From the NCBI GenBank assembly GCA_021018815.1, contig JAITYX010000058.1, positions 3,923,001 to 3,987,000 on the forward strand: a stretch of DNA of 64,000 nt. The letters run 5' to 3'. Source of the stretch: Talinum fruticosum. Lineage: Eukaryota > Streptophyta > Magnoliopsida > Caryophyllales > Talinaceae. This document shows, one piece after another, positions 35,474 through 47,961 of this stretch (positions are counted from its first letter, which is position 1; the number at the start of each line of letters is the position of its first letter). The notes under the pieces are model-generated. The model was not told the DNA's origin and ran no database searches. It saw only the letters and a program-made list of their open reading frames with translations. Both the position numbers and the translations under genes were made by a program.

Positions 35474-36499
35474 CCCTTAAGGGTGATTACAAGACTTTTC
35501 TCTTCACAACTTAGAAAGTAGAAACCGAAGTACGGAGTTGGAAAGATAGACAAGATTGAGAGAGAATATATTTTGTTTAGTTCTAGCAATCTTCAAGTCT
35601 TGTAGGATTGCTTCTATTAATACACAACAAGGCAGAGTAGCCGTCGTGATCGATTCTCGGACAAGGAAGCTTCACTAGCCGTTGTAACGAGTGGTCCGAG
35701 TCCCTCGGAAAATGAGTCGTTGTAAATGTGAACATTGAGCATTGGTCCTTGGCTCAAAAGATGGTCCATCCCACTAGTTTTGATTCAGCTCTGGGGTGGA
35801 AACAACTATTAGACTCAAAGTTGAAGTTTACTAGATTTGGAAACAAACAAAGCTAACACGGTGTCTAAGCCTTATCCTCGAAACAACACTTTTCAGTCTC
35901 GCTGGTGTTTAATGATTAGAAGTCGTTTGGTTTTGCTTTTTTAAAAAAACATATTAAATTACTTTAATAAACGTGCAAAAGTAAATCAAAGTGGTACTCA
36001 AACTATAAAATTACTTTGGTCCAAGATTAGGCAAGGATAATAATTAATTTATAATAATTAAGCACTTAATTATCCTTAACACGAGAGAATGAAATTTCCT
36101 GATTATAATATTCAATAAGTTCTAATTCCATCTTGTGTCTATCTTTTATATCATTAAGAGATTAAGGTTATATAGACATAATGCATCAAATTGACCAAGT
36201 AAATAATTTCTTGTTAATAACACCGACTTAGAAGTGAGAATTAATGCGGTTATTCATTTCGATTAACATTTAAAGTTAGAGCTCGGAATAATATTTGCCC
36301 GTGAAATTATTTACTCATGACAACTGTCTCGAGTTGCATCCGAGTAGCTCATAAACCCGAGTGTTGTGTGTGCTTACTCAAGAAATGCTTTCTAAGTAGG
36401 TCGAGCGAGTAAAGAAAACTTAAATATAAGAGCCTTAAAGAGTGAGAAAGACTTTAATTCAAAACCATAGAGAGATAGAGAGTTATGCTTGAGTCTTTA
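35474..36499 (-). repeat. truncated 3' LTR of Copia copy 3
   Basis: Recognised by CAATCTTCAAGTCTTGTAGG, CACTAGCCGTTGTAACG and the end GAGTCTTTA before the polypurine tract. About 450 bp of the R/U5 side are missing. The TATA is degenerate (TCTATTAATAC near 35610). Confidence 0.7.
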
Positions 36500-36899
36500 A
36501 TCTCCCCTGTTTTGATGAAAGGCATTAGACACTTAGAATAAGAACTAGAAGTTCATATAGTTAAGTTTTCATGGCTCATAAACAAATGAATATAAGATGT
36601 TCTTAGTGAAAATAAGTCACAGTTCGTTATTAGAGTAAATTGATGCAAAATTATCAAAGATAAGATACATATCGAGTATTTATCGAGTAAATAAAATAGA
36701 TATGAGCAAGTATCGAGCATAAAATCGGAGCAAAAACACATACGAATAATACAAGTTAATGATGCTCGTAAATAGCAAAATTTCATTACTCATAAAATAA
36801 ATACAAGACATAAAATGAACTCCCCTAAACCAAACATCTATCTATTCTTTCTCACCCCCTAATCATTTGATCAAATAAACCGAGGAGGGAGGAAAAACA

Positions 36900-38496
36900 G
36901 ATACTGTAAATGTTGGACAAAAGAAAAGAAATTTCAAAATCGGGAGGGGGTGGAGCACCGTAAGTGGAGGAGGAAGAACGAGGACCCCTTCTTCTGCTAT
37001 GGTAGCCTTGAGTCGAGCTTGCTGGGCGAGGAAGAGGTGGCAAGAGGAGAGGTAGTTCTTGAACTTGAAGTGCAGATCTTCGAACTAGAGGTTCTCCATC
37101 CTTTAATTCCTCTCTTCAGCCCTCCCCTTCTTCGACTTGATGTGGGTGTGTAGAAGGTTGAACACTGGGAATGACCATCCCCAACCTCTTTTGAGGTAGA
37201 CTCGGTGTGTAACAAGGAGATTACCTTTGGTTCTTTCTCTTCTTGGCCTTCGACTTGCCTTGCTCTAGCTTCTTCTTCTTCTTCGACACATAGTCGAAGT
37301 GCGAGAGGACTCCGAGGATGATTCTTTTCGAGTGAGATTTTGAATCCTGAGCAACCTTGGATCCGAACTCTTGAAGACGGCTGATCTCGGTCTTGCTATC
37401 ACTTGATAACTTCCTTTAGCTCGGAGACTAGAGCTTGACTCGATCTATCTATTTCTAAGTCATGCTCCGAAGCCGAGTCAAGATAGGCATGAAATAAAAG
37501 GCACCAAAAGTTAACCGTAACTCTTTGGCGAGAGAAACAAATTGAGAGGCCACCTTCGAAGGAAGTCTATAGAAGGGCCAAGTCGGGAAAAAGATGGACC
37601 AACTATCGAAGAGAGGAGTTTTAGTACTCTTCCGAATCCGAGGAGGTGGAGGAAGCTCGGAAGAATGAAGCCGGGCACCGGATGATATTTCTTAGTATCC
37701 TAGGCCAACTAGCGCAGCCCTGCCTATACAAATAGCCGGCTCAAGGAATTTGAGTGAATCATCGGGAAGATCAACTTTAAAATGAGTAAAAATAGCAGTG
37801 AGCAAAGCTTCGAAAGGAAGAGCGGGTTTTTCTAATTAGTAGGAACAAAAGTTATTTGCTCGAGGATGGAAGGGAAGAGGTCAACCTTATACCCTTCAAG
37901 AATATCATATAAAACTTTGAGAACCTTACTATTAGGGTTCTCCTTAGATGGATAGAATGAGAACACTATTTTCATCGAGAATAAAACAAAGAATTCTAGC
38001 TTCTAACCTCATCCGAGTCATAGAAAAGTTCTTTCTGGACTAAAGAATAATTCTTGCGTACTTGTCAAAGAAATCGTCGGCGATTTTATTTAAAGGAAAA
38101 GGATTTGAGTTCAAAAAGAGTGTCCGAAGATCAAAGAGTTTATGAAGGAAAGGCGGTTTAATTCGAATAACCTTCCCTTCCACGAGAGAAGAGACTACAT
38201 TGTCTCTCGCAACCATGTGAGTATAGAATTCAATGACGAGTCAGGGGTATACGTAGTCACGTAAACGCAGGTACTTAAAAGTTCCCAAGTGGAGAATAGG
38301 CTTTATCCACGAGAGTTTGGTGGATGAAAAATTGTTCTCCAATGAAATAGTGTTAGGCTACAATTTGCTTTGGCCGATCAAAAGTGAGAGCCTTGCCTTG
38401 AGAGGGATCCTTTTGAGGATTCTTAGGATGGGTGGTCGGGGTTCTACCCTTTTTGGTGGCTGGCCTTCCTTTGGCTGCACTTGCCCTCTTAGGCAT
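36900..38496 (-). pseudogene. ORF3 of Copia copy 3
   Basis: ATG at 38496 begins MPKRASAAKGRPATKKGRTP. After a stop come FIGEQFFIHQTLVDKAYSP, a LRLRDYVYP-like segment (YVYP region near 38240), IEFYTHMVARDNVVSS, and ADDFFDKYA near 38087-38057 followed by KELFYDSDEVR-like sequence. The C-terminal part (37215-36996) is Ser/Arg/Lys-rich (TPTSSRRRGGLKRG). The order and the DDFF-KYA core match ORF3 of copies 4, 5 and 6, so they share ancestry despite low overall identity. Multiple stops. Confidence 0.6.
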
Positions 38497-38624
38497 TATT
38501 AGAGAATGAGAAGAGAGTTGAGAGTCCGAAATTGAAGAGTTTCTTAATAACGAATTCTAAGTTCGAGTGTATAGAGTGAGAGAATGAGAGATAGCAAAGT
38601 GAATGAATGAGGGTGAATAGGTGA

Positions 38625-38718
38625 TATTTATAGAACAACTCTCAAAGAACAAAAGCGTTATCGACTTAACACTCAAAGTAACGACTAGCTAACCGTTTGG
38701 CATTCTAGTAAGCAACGG
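38625..38718 (-). promoter_or_regulatory. internal promoter-like module upstream of ORF3 (copy 3)
   Basis: TATTTATA at 38625-38632 (TATAAATA on the minus strand) lies 129 bp before the ORF3 ATG. CAACGG at 38713-38718 and AACCGTTT near 38689 lie upstream, plus further AACGG words to about 38765. Confidence 0.5.
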
Positions 38719-39026
38719 TTACTTCTTCAAATCGCTTCCTTCTAACGGCTAGTTTCCTGACCGTTCGCGTGAAAGAGGGAGAAAAAGAGATTTTCGAAAA
38801 AATTTCCAAGATTCTCCATTGATTTAAAGGTGATCTCAGAATTTTTATGTCCATTTTTCTCGAAACCGAGTTTAACCGAGTAATGTGTCCGAGTTACTTA
38901 GAACACACTCGAAACTTAATAACTTGTAGCTCGGTTTCATCATATTTTAATTGATCTACTAGTTGTTCACTCGGAACATACAATAATCAATTAAACGCAT
39001 AAATTCTAATCCAATCAATCAAATAA

Positions 39027-39440
39027 TCATGCCATCATCATGCCAAGTTCATTCCTGATAAAGCAAAACTGATCTTCACTTAGAGGTTTTGAGAAGATAT
39101 CAACTAATTAAAATTTTGTAAGAATAAACTCAAGTGCAATATCCCTTTTTTCATATTGGTCTCTCAAAAAATGATATCTAACCTCGACGTGATTTGTTTT
39201 TTATTATAGGACTGGATTCTTTATAATGCTAATCGCACTTTGATTATCACACTAGATTGGGACAGATGTGAATGACAATCCTATATCTTTCAAGTGTTGC
39301 TTGATCCATAAAATGTGAGCACAACAGACTTCGACTATAATCTCGGTATTTTAACTTTTTTATAGTGGAACTACTTTTTGAGGCTAGAACCTATGCTCAA
39401 TGAATGCATCCACAATGGTTTTATTTATGAGGACTCGGAT
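39027..39440 (-). pseudogene. Copia RNase H C-terminal fragment (copy 3)
   Basis: The minus strand ends DIFSKPLSEDQFCFIRNELG and then MMMA, stop at 39027-39029. Upstream, the pieces AHFMDQATLERY-like and NPVL/IIKNKSR are shifted between frames. It is the tail of pol; the active-site part is not readable. Confidence 0.7.
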
Positions 39441-39609
39441 CGTCCGTTGTAATTGGAGATGAATTTTATTTTTGGCTAAATGCAAAAATGGAAGAAAAAA
39501 AGGCAAGCAATGTGAAAAGTCAAAGCCCTAAGAAAAATTAGAATTGATCGAGAAAAGAGATAAGGGTCCTTGCTAGGACCCTCTTTAGCTAACTAGAGGT
39601 GGCCAGCGC

Positions 39610-41401
39610 TATAGACACCTAAAACGTGTCATCCTTATCTCTTTTATTTTTGTATTTTATTTTTTCAGCTCGGTGAAGAAATTTGTCTTGTTTGTGAATT
39701 TGGATAACGGTCGATGTCTAATTGGCGTGATAGAAGTCGATAAATAACAAAAACGCTTTAGCACCAGAAAATAAACCTTTTTTGCCTTGGGTTCAAGCCC
39801 GAGTTAATGCTCCAGAGTCAACCCCTAGCCGGCGCTGCGTATACAACATTTTCACTTTCAAAGCGCCGTGCAACCGAGACACGAAGCTCACTTTCACTAA
39901 ACGACTTCGTGCAAGGTCGACATCGCGTTTCGGGGATTTTGCTCCCAAACGTTGCATTTCACTTCCGAGTTTAGTCAGTTACACGTAAGGGAGCGGAGTC
40001 CGTACGACGTCATTTACGGCCGGCAATGCGCATCACGGCACTCGTTCTCGGGATCCGGTCCAAGTTTGATTTGGTCCATGTTTTTGTGATTCTACCAGCC
40101 AATTTTTTGCTTATTTGGACGGCTGCACTCTACTAAAACCCTAGGTCATTTGTGACCAAATCATTTCCTATAAATAAAGAGCTTAGGTCGTTATTTTGCA
40201 TATGGATTTTTCCTATGTGTCACGTTGTTGAAGTTTGATTAAGAGCTACTAAATATTCACTTATTCTGATCTCTTAGTCTCCCTTCAGCCTAATCCGCCC
40301 TATATCATCGACATTTGAACCTCAATACTCCATCGAGTCACATACATCCTTTTACCTACCTTGATTAAAACTCACAAAAAGCCTCTTCTAGTCACTGCCG
40401 TCATGTCTGTCAAATCCTGTTTGAGACCTAAATCAACAGGTTGGACAACCTGAAGGCGCCAAATCTACCTTCAATTATGGTTTATTTAATTTTTATTTAT
40501 CGTTTGCAGTATCATGGAGAAATATGTAATCGCATTTAATTTCTCCCCGCCCGATGTAACGTTTTATTTTTGTTTTCGCTTTCTTTTGCTTTTCTATTCG
40601 TTTCCTTTATCAATATCATTAACTCGCTTTCATATCTACCTCTATCGCTTTCGTTAGCATGGCTTGGTCATTTTAAATTTTGCATCTTAATAAGTTGTAT
40701 GCCTGTCTTTAATGCATTACCTAAACTCACCTCTCAAATTCGTAAAGGCCATATGTTGAAGGGGGAATGGAAGGGCTTATCCCTACGTTTCATACCTTCA
40801 CCCCCAAATATGGATTCTAGATCGATGGACTCAATTTTAAACCTCTTTAAATCTTTGTTTCCCTATACTAAAGTTTGAAGAGTATTTCTTTATTTTATTT
40901 TTTCTAGTTTTTGCTCCTAGAACCGATCGGCGACTCTATTTTCCTGTTTTATTTCTCCTAATTCGCTGCTCGGCATTTCGATTGAAAAACAACAAAACAA
41001 GGTTTTTGTTTCGACAGTCGAGCTATAGACCAAGACTCGACCACCTTATTCGTGGCCCATGGGCAGCGCCGTGGACCGTACGAGTACTAGGTCTCGCCTA
41101 CGCTGGATGCTCAATGGGTACGGTTCCGGTCCAAGCCGGTGTTTTTTCACCGGTTTGGCCCAAAATCCCTAAGGTAGAATTAAATTAATTTTGATTTGTT
41201 TTATTTTTAGTTGTGAAATAATATTTTGAGGTTTCTAAAAATAATTCCTAAAATAAAATGATCAATAGAATCACCAATCATTTTTGCTTAATTTATTTTA
41301 AATCGGATTATAAAAATCGAAAACCTAATTCCATCATAAAAAGAGGAACCCCGCCTATTTGTGGGGAAGCTCGGTCTTGGGTTTCGGGTCTGTTGTTTCG
41401 T
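39610..41401 (+). repeat. gypsy-type LTR, family B (copy Y)
   Basis: Starts TATAGACACCTAAAACGTGT and ends near TGTTGTTTCG, followed by TGGTGGCGACTCCACTTG, a PBS-like sequence of the type that follows plant Tat-lineage LTRs. TATAAATA at 40169-40176 supports plus orientation. A leader similar to the one after copy X continues to about 41565. No gag or pol follows. 41566-41630 is unassigned. Confidence 0.65.
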
Positions 41402-42004
41402 GGTGGCGACTCCACTTGAGATAGTATCACTTATTAAGAGGTTGAGACTTAAAAGTTTGAGTTGTGAGTTTTAGTAATGTGTTTTGCATTAGGCATTCCG
41501 CATTTACGTAACCTCAAACATAGTTGCTTTTAATTTTGACCTTTAGGCTTTACCTTTTAAGAACAGCTTTGGAAGAGGTTTGAACTGCTAACCCACACGG
41601 GCCCAACTAGGCTTGATTGTTAGGAAGGTAGTACCTCTTCCCTCATAGCTTATATTTTCACCAAACCTCTAAGTGCGGATCGGTTTGGCTTTATTAGGAA
41701 TGAACTTGGGATGTTAATTGCATGATTATCTGATTTATTGCATGAGTTATTGAAAATTTGATTGATTGTTGTACTTCTTGAGTGAATAACAAATGGATCA
41801 GTTGAATCAAGATGAGACTAAGCTATGAGTTATTAATTTCCTGAGTGTGTTCCGAGTCACTCGGACACATCACCGAGTCATACTCGGTTTATGGAGATTA
41901 ATGGACAACAAAATTTTAAGATCATCTCTAGATTAATGGAGAATGTTGACAATGTTTTTGAAAATATCTCTTTCTCTCTCCGGCACACTAACAGTCTACA
42001 AATT

Positions 42005-42220
42005 AGCCGTTAAATGGAAGCAATTTCGAAGCTAGCCACTACACAGTATAATATTCAACGATCGATAACCGCTACTTTGAGAACCGAATCGAAAGGCTTT
42101 TGTTTAATGAAAGCTTTCATTCTATAAATAGCACTCTTTCGTTCTTATTCGATCACTTTTGATATTTCTTACTCTCACTCTTGCTCTCTTTGCTCTCGTA
42201 CCTAGACACTTGTTGCATTA

Positions 42221-42262
<42 letters not shown>
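42005..42262 (+). promoter_or_regulatory. internal promoter-like module and CT microsatellite (copy 4)
   Basis: AGCCGTTA near 42005, TCTATAAATAGCACTC with TATAAATA at 42123-42130, then a pyrimidine-rich leader with an almost pure (CT)n run of about 17 units at 42229-42262. The ORF3 ATG is at 42347. The CT run resembles the pyrimidine patch of plant core promoters, expanded into a microsatellite. Confidence 0.55.
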
Positions 42263-42265
<3 letters not shown>

Positions 42266-42346
42266 TTTCGTTCATCCACTCGCTTCTCTCTTTTACACTC
42301 AACTCGCTCTCACTCTCTATCAATCAGGCCTAAAAGAGAAAGTGTG

Positions 42347-43639
42347 ATGGAAGGTTGTTCCGCCACAAAGAAAGCCGGAACCAAATCTAATCATTCCGAA
42401 AATCCTCCGAAGGATCCATCTAAGGGAAAAACCCTTGCTCTCGATGCTAACAAAGTCCTGGTAGCCTAGAACTACTTTATCGAAGAGAAATTCTTCTCCA
42501 CCACCACTTTTTCTTGGGTCAAATCCACTCTAAACATAGATGTATTTCAATACTTGTGTTTACGTGACTACATATACCAATAACTCGTAACTAAGTTCTA
42601 GTCTCACTTGACAATGAGAGATAACATTATCTCTTCTGTTATCCAAGGGAAAATTATTCACCATTAACCTTGCCCTCCTTCACAATCTTTTCAATGTGAA
42701 GTGTCTTTTTTGAACTCCAATTCCATTCCATTTAATGAAGTCGTTGATGACTTCTTTGATAAATAAGCAAAAGAATTTCCTAAGTCCGGAAATAATTTTT
42801 TTTGTGACTCATATGACATCCGAAGCAAGACTTCTTTGCTTCATCTTGATGTGAACATTCTTTTCCTTCTACCACTCCAAAGAGAACACTAACAACAAAG
42901 TTCTTAAGGTTCTCTACGATATCCTTCAAGGGTATGAGATTAATCTCTTCCCTTTTATCATGGAGCAGATTGCATCTGTTCCTTCTTATCAAAAGAAGCC
43001 TCCATACCTGTTTGGAGCTTTTCTTTCTACCATTTTTGCAAAATTCGAGGTGGATTTCCCTTCTAATACCCACAAATTTTTGGAGCCTCGCTGTTTGTAT
43101 AGGCGAGAGATGAGCTCATTGGCCGAGGATACCGGGGAATACAAGCTAGTGTTTGGGTTCACACTTCTGAACTTGGCCTTCCTCGTCCTCCTCCTCGGAC
43201 TCGGAAAACTTATAAGCCTCCTCTTCTGATCGCTGGACATTCATCCTCCCAGCATGCCCCTTCTCTCGACTTGCTTTAGAAGGTTGCTACTCAATTTGTT
43301 GCCCTAGCCAAAGAGTTACAGATCAACTCTAGGAGCCTTCTAGGCTTTCATGCCGATTCCGACTCAATTCCGGAGCAAGGCTTAGACTTAGATTGATTAG
43401 AGTTAAGCCTTAATTGCTGAGCTGAAGGAGGTAAACAAGGGCTAACAGGATCATATTCATCACCTCCAGAAGAGAAGATCCAAAGCTGTCGAGGACTACG
43501 AATCCTTTAAAGAAGTACAACCTTAAAAGTCCTAAAGTTCTTCGACTTTGAGTCGGATGATGAAGAAGAAGCTAATGAAGGAGAAGTAGAAGTAGAAGTA
43601 GAAGCGAAGCAGAATGAGAAGGAGAATGAGAAACTAGAG
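42347..43639 (+). pseudogene. ORF3 of Copia copy 4
   Basis: Starts MEGCSATKKAGTKSNHSENP. After a stop come YFIEEKFFSTTTFSWVKSTL, YLCLRDYIYQ, LNSNSIPFNEVVDDFFDK (42746 region), AKEFPKSGNNFFCDSYDIRS, and EVDFPSNTHKF-like and FHADSDSIPEQGLDLD segments. A Lys/Gln helix and a very acidic tail (DFESDDEEEANEGEVEVEVE) reach the copy 5 LTR. No membrane segment. This is the best example of the ORF3 N-to-C layout in the divergent subfamily, although five or more stops or shifts interrupt it. Confidence 0.65.
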
Positions 43640-45167
43640 TAAAGGTTTGCTCTTGGAGAGGCTAAGTCACCCTAGAGGAGGGGTGAATAGGGTGATGGGG
43701 AAATTTAAACAAGTAATGGAAGAATAAAACTAGAAATGACTCTAAGGAGAGTTTGAGTTTAGATTGAACTCAAAAAAGTACTAACTCAGAAAGTTACATG
43801 GAAACCCTCCTGGGGCGGAAAACAACGGTCAGTGCTAATCCAAGCACCAAGTCAAATCCACTATTTTAAATCCAGAAAATACAGTAGAAAGACTCAATCG
43901 AATTGCTTGCCTTAGAAAATTCCTTACAAGATTTTCCTAGACTTAGAAATTCCCTTATCTAATCTAGTACTTCCTAACTAAGATAACCTTTATAGTTAGG
44001 GACAACTGAGCTGAGTTAACACTTATAGCTCAGTCAAGGGACCTTACTTAGAAAGTAAGAATGAGTGTTTGTAATCGATTACAAGACCTTACAACTCGGA
44101 AAGATGTTAAGTACAAAGTTGGAGTTGTAAGTAGAAGATTGAGTATAAATACAATGACTTTTGCTTAAGTACGTGTATTGATAGTTGATTCAGCAATCTT
44201 CAAGTCTTGAGAGTAGGCTTCTATTTATAGATAACCAAGCGAGACTAGCCATTGTGACAGTCTTCCGACTATAAGTCCTTTGTGACCGTTGTGAGGGTCT
44301 TTCCGAGTCACTCGTAAAAGATCCGTTGAGTCTGTGATCGTTAGGCAACGGCTCTTGACTCCTTTAGAAGTCCCAATCCACTTGGTGGTGTCCGAAAAGT
44401 AGGGTGGAAACCACCGTTGAGTTTAGCGTTGAAGATTTCTAGTTTTGGAAATAGACAACCCCGACACGATGTCCGGGCCTAGGTCGAAGTAGGAAAAGCC
44501 TTGTCTGTCGGTGAGTTGACATCTTAAAGCCGGTTACTTTTATAATTCAAAAGTAGGAAACCTTGTTTGAATAACCTAAAAAGTAAATCAATTTGGTTCT
44601 CAAAGTATAAAATACTTTGGTCCAAGATTAGACACGAGATAATAATTTAATTAAGATAATTGAGTGCGTAATTATCCGAGTCCTAAAAGAGTGGAATTTT
44701 CTGAGTCCGATATCCATTATACTTAAATTCCATCCGAGTCGGTCTAGAAGTAAAGCAAGTCGGATAAAGAACATCGAGTGGAAAGAGTTGATCTAGACTA
44801 CCAATGTTCAAAACAAGCATGTTGACTTAGAAAAATGAATTAACACAATAATTCAATTAAACTTAGATCATGAAGGCGGACTCGAGTTTATGCACAATAA
44901 AGCAAATGTTTGAACGTGCTATATATCTCGAGTGTTGTCCGAGTGACTCGGAACCGTGTGCGAACAAAGTATGCTTTCTGAGTCCATCATAAACAAGTGA
45001 GAACATATGCAATGGTTTGTGTAACACTCGAAAAGATTCTATATCACTCGTAAAAGTTTCTAAGACACTTAGAATGACATGTAATCAAAACCGTATATGA
45101 GATGACATCTTATACCTAATTCCTTGATGGAACTCGGAATGATGTATATGTAAAGTCCGAGTCTTCA
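43640..45167 (-). repeat. 3' LTR of Copia copy 5
   Basis: 1528 bp from TAAAGGTTTGCTC (TG tip mutated to TA) to CCGAGTCTTCA. TATTTATA is at 44222-44229. CCGTTG/CAACGG words occur near 44287, 44322, 44348 and 44422. The polypurine tract (complement of TCTCCCCTTTTT) adjoins at 45169-45180. 45181-45680 has no gene. Confidence 0.88.
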
Positions 45168-45679
45168 ATCTCCCCTTTTTGATGAAAGGCATTCCATACT
45201 TAGATAGAAACTTTGTTAGTGATAAAGATCTGGTTTTTCATCCTTTCTAAAAGGATAAGTCGGAAAAACATGATAGAATTGTATAGAGTAGATACGAGTG
45301 AATGAAACTTATATTCTATCGGAGCAAATAAGCTTAGATTACATAAAAAAGAGCTAAAGTATCATAGCCAAAAAAAAAATTACCGAGGAACAGAGCAATG
45401 ATAGATCGAATTGAAACTCGAAGTAATAAACTTAGAAATAATTGCAACTCGAAAGCAATAAACATAAAACTGAAATTTCATTATAATTTAAACAAAAAGT
45501 TACACAAAAGAGGGTGAGAGAAACTCCCCTAAACAAGACAACAAATTTTTCTAACTATTCTCCCCTTGCCTTTCAACAGAAACAAAATGAGGAAGAATAT
45601 ATCAAGAAGATACAGATTTGTATGTCCGGACAAAAGAAAAAAACTTTAAAACAAAGAAAACAAAATTTTAAGAGGGAGG

Positions 45680-47290
45680 AGCGGGAGCGATCCGAGTCGA
45701 GGATGGTGGATGTGCAGGTGCGCCTTTGCTGATAAGATCTTGAAGATGTAGACAAACGAGGCGGTGGTAGCATTGGGATCTCCGGAATAGGCTCGGCTCC
45801 GAGTGGCTATCCGAAAACTAGGTTGTCCGGAGGCTCATCCTCTTGGAACTAGACTCATGAAGGGGTGTGCTTAGGCTGACCAGTGCCGACTCGACCATGG
45901 TCGGCGAGGTCTTCGACCCACTCGGACTACTGTCCGAGCCGATCATTTCCGGTTGAGGTTCCGGAGCACCTTGGCCCTCTCGTTGCTGCTGCCGCTTATT
46001 CTCGCTTCCTTCTCCCCTTCCTCGGATGGAGCCGCCTCACCGCGAGCTCCTCCTCTTATTCTTCTTCTTCTCTTACTTCTCCCCTTCGAGAGGAGGATTT
46101 GTGCCGTACTCGAGGATTCTTCGGATGTATCCGAGTCTACCGAATCTCGAGCCGCCTTGGAGAGCCGTTCTTGAAGGAGGTCAATCAACTCCCTCTTCTC
46201 CTTAATCGGTGCCTTCATCTCGAGAAGCACGTCTTGCTGCTCTCGGATTTGCGATTGAGCTGTTTTCGGTTAATGGTCATAGACTGTAAGACAGTCTTGA
46301 ATGACCGAGAGGGTGTCCTTGAACTCAGTGGACACCGAGGAGATTTTGTCCATCACAACAGAGGACAAAGCGGAAGAAAGAACTTGAGAAACACCTGAAG
46401 TGGAGGCACCACTAGGTAGAGGAGGTAGAGAGAGAGGTGATTGGGTCCGAGTCCGAGGCGGAGAAGGGGGCCTCGGTTCGAGTTATGAACCCGAAACCCG
46501 GTTGGGTCTCCCGGTATCCATACCCAAGGAGTTCCTTTTTGCCAACGATAATGGCAGCCTCAAAAATCACGTTAGGATCTAAGGGAAGAGGAACTTTGAA
46601 TTGTTTGAAGATGAGGGTGAGAAGAGCCCCGAAAGGAAGTGGGGTGTTCTTCTTGGTCTAAGTCCGAGCAGGCACTCGCCACCATTTGCTCGACTATAGC
46701 AGGAAAGAGGTATACTTTGTAGCCCTCAAGGATGTCGTACTGAGCTTTTAGATACTTGGAGTTGGGGTTCTCCTTGCTAGAATGTCTGTGAGAAGAAAGT
46801 TCTCATCAGCGAGAAAACAAAGAAGGTGAGCTTCTAATTTGAGTTGGGTCATAGAGAAGTTTTGCGTGACCTGGGGAATTCTTTAGCGTACTTCTCAAAG
46901 AAGTCATCGACGACCTCATTGAAAGGTATCGGGTTGTTGTTCAAGAACATAGAAGATACTTTAAAGAGGCGGTGAAGAAGAGAGGTGTTGATGCGACCGG
47001 TTATGTTTTGAACTCTTGAGGGGAGGATACACTCGGACCTACAAAGATTTGTGTAGAACTCAAAAACGAGTTTTGGGTATATGAACTCGCTGAAATAGAG
47101 GAAATTGTAAACCCCGTTGATTTGATATGAGCCAACCACGAAGACTTTGTGGTCGGGAAGAATTTGTCATCCAACGTAAGATGTTGGGTAACAATAGGTT
47201 TTGAAGGATTGGAGGGGCCTTCTTCGCTTTTGGTACGGGGTTTTTGGTGGTAAAACTAAGAAAAACAGGGTGGGAACCTCTTTTCGACAT
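45680..47290 (-). pseudogene. ORF3 of Copia copy 5
   Basis: ATG at 47290 gives MSKRGSHPVFLSFTTKNPVP. The next frame has GVYNFLYFSEFIYPKLVFEF and FYTNLCRSECILPS, then VQNITGRINTSLLHRLFKVS, LNNNPIPFNEVVDDFFEKYA and KEFPRSRKTSL. Further left come MKAPIKEKRELIDLLQERLS (a probable coiled coil), DSVDSDTSEESSSTAQ and an Arg/Glu-rich tail, ending near 45680. The core is very close to copy 6 and clearly related to copies 3 and 4. It has no signal peptide or transmembrane helix. It is probably expressed separately from gag-pol, given the TATA box 271 bp upstream. Frames shift at about 47140 and again in the C-terminal half. Confidence 0.65.
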
Positions 47291-47560
47291 CTTTGATGTG
47301 GAAAAGAGAGAGAGAGAGAGATAAACTTTTGTGAAAGAGAAGGAGAAGGATGGAGATAGCTCTATGAAAGTTAGTGGAAAAAGAAAATGAAAGAGTAGAA
47401 AGACAAAGTTGAGAGTGACAGAGCTTACTTGAGATGACCTTCACTTAGCTTGAGAGCAATGAGAGCTTCTTTAGTAGCGAGAGAGCTTGCTCGAGTTGAA
47501 GTAATTGAGAGAGTGAAAGTAAGTAAAGAGTAAAGTAACGAAATGAAGGAAAATGAGCGC

Positions 47561-47653
47561 TATTTATAGAGAAAGAAATATCCTTCAATAGTCGTTCGAC
47601 TCAATTCTTCAATGGTCACCTCAAACCATTATGACTGTTCCGCTCTCCAACGG
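47561..47653 (-). promoter_or_regulatory. internal promoter-like module upstream of ORF3 (copy 5)
   Basis: TATTTATA at 47561-47568, CAACGG at 47648-47653 and a CAATGG variant near 47677. The transcribed side is GA-rich on the plus strand (CT-rich on the sense strand), including a (GA)n run near 47305-47320. A second (GA)n run lies upstream at 47702-47721. Confidence 0.6.
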
Positions 47654-47961
47654 TTAGAATTCCAGCGATTGTCTCTCAATGGCTAGTTTTCTTATCGAAG
47701 CGCGAGAGAGAGAGAGAGAGAAAAAGAGATTTTAAAAGAAATTTCTGAAATTCTCCAATGATCTACGGATGATTTCGAAGTTTGACGTCCATATTTCTCA
47801 AAATCGAGTCGACTCAACGAAGTTTTTGAGTGACTTCGAAACTACAAACAACTAATAACTCGGAGCTCAGTATCACTGGTTCAGCTAAAGTAATTTTTAT
47901 TAAAGAAAGAAAGCACGCAACACATAATCATGCAAAGTAATTTCACTCGAAAAGCACATAA

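Larger units (their letters stand above)
35474..39440 (-). mobile_element. Copia remnant, divergent subfamily (copy 3)
   Basis: Minus-strand 3' half of an element: a partial 3' LTR (35474-36499), a polypurine tract (complement of TCTCCCCTGTTTT, 36501-36513), ORF3 (38496 down to about 36900), a TATA box (38625-38632) and the RNase H end (stop 39027-39029, visible to about 39440). gag, PR, IN and most of RT are missing. It shares gene order with copies 1, 4, 5 and 6 but is diverged in sequence. 39441-39609 carries no feature I can name. Confidence 0.8.
41630..43639 (+). mobile_element. Copia remnant, divergent subfamily (copy 4)
   Basis: Plus-strand 3' part of an element: the RNase H tail (AYIFTKPLSADRFGFIRNEL, 41648-41725, stop TGA 41723-41725; the family's Asp is Tyr here), a TATA box, a CT-rich leader and ORF3. 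It is cut at 43639 by the 3' LTR of copy 5, so its own LTR is not seen. With copy 3 it forms an inverted pair around a family B LTR. Confidence 0.8.

Noticed and set aside
42159..42347. 62-codon frame with (SL)n repeats
   Set aside because: Translation of the CT microsatellite in the ORF3 leader.
45883..46398. 171-codon plus-strand frame
   Set aside because: Antisense shadow of the Ser/Glu/Arg-rich ORF3 tail of Copia copy 5; low-complexity Leu/Ser composition.
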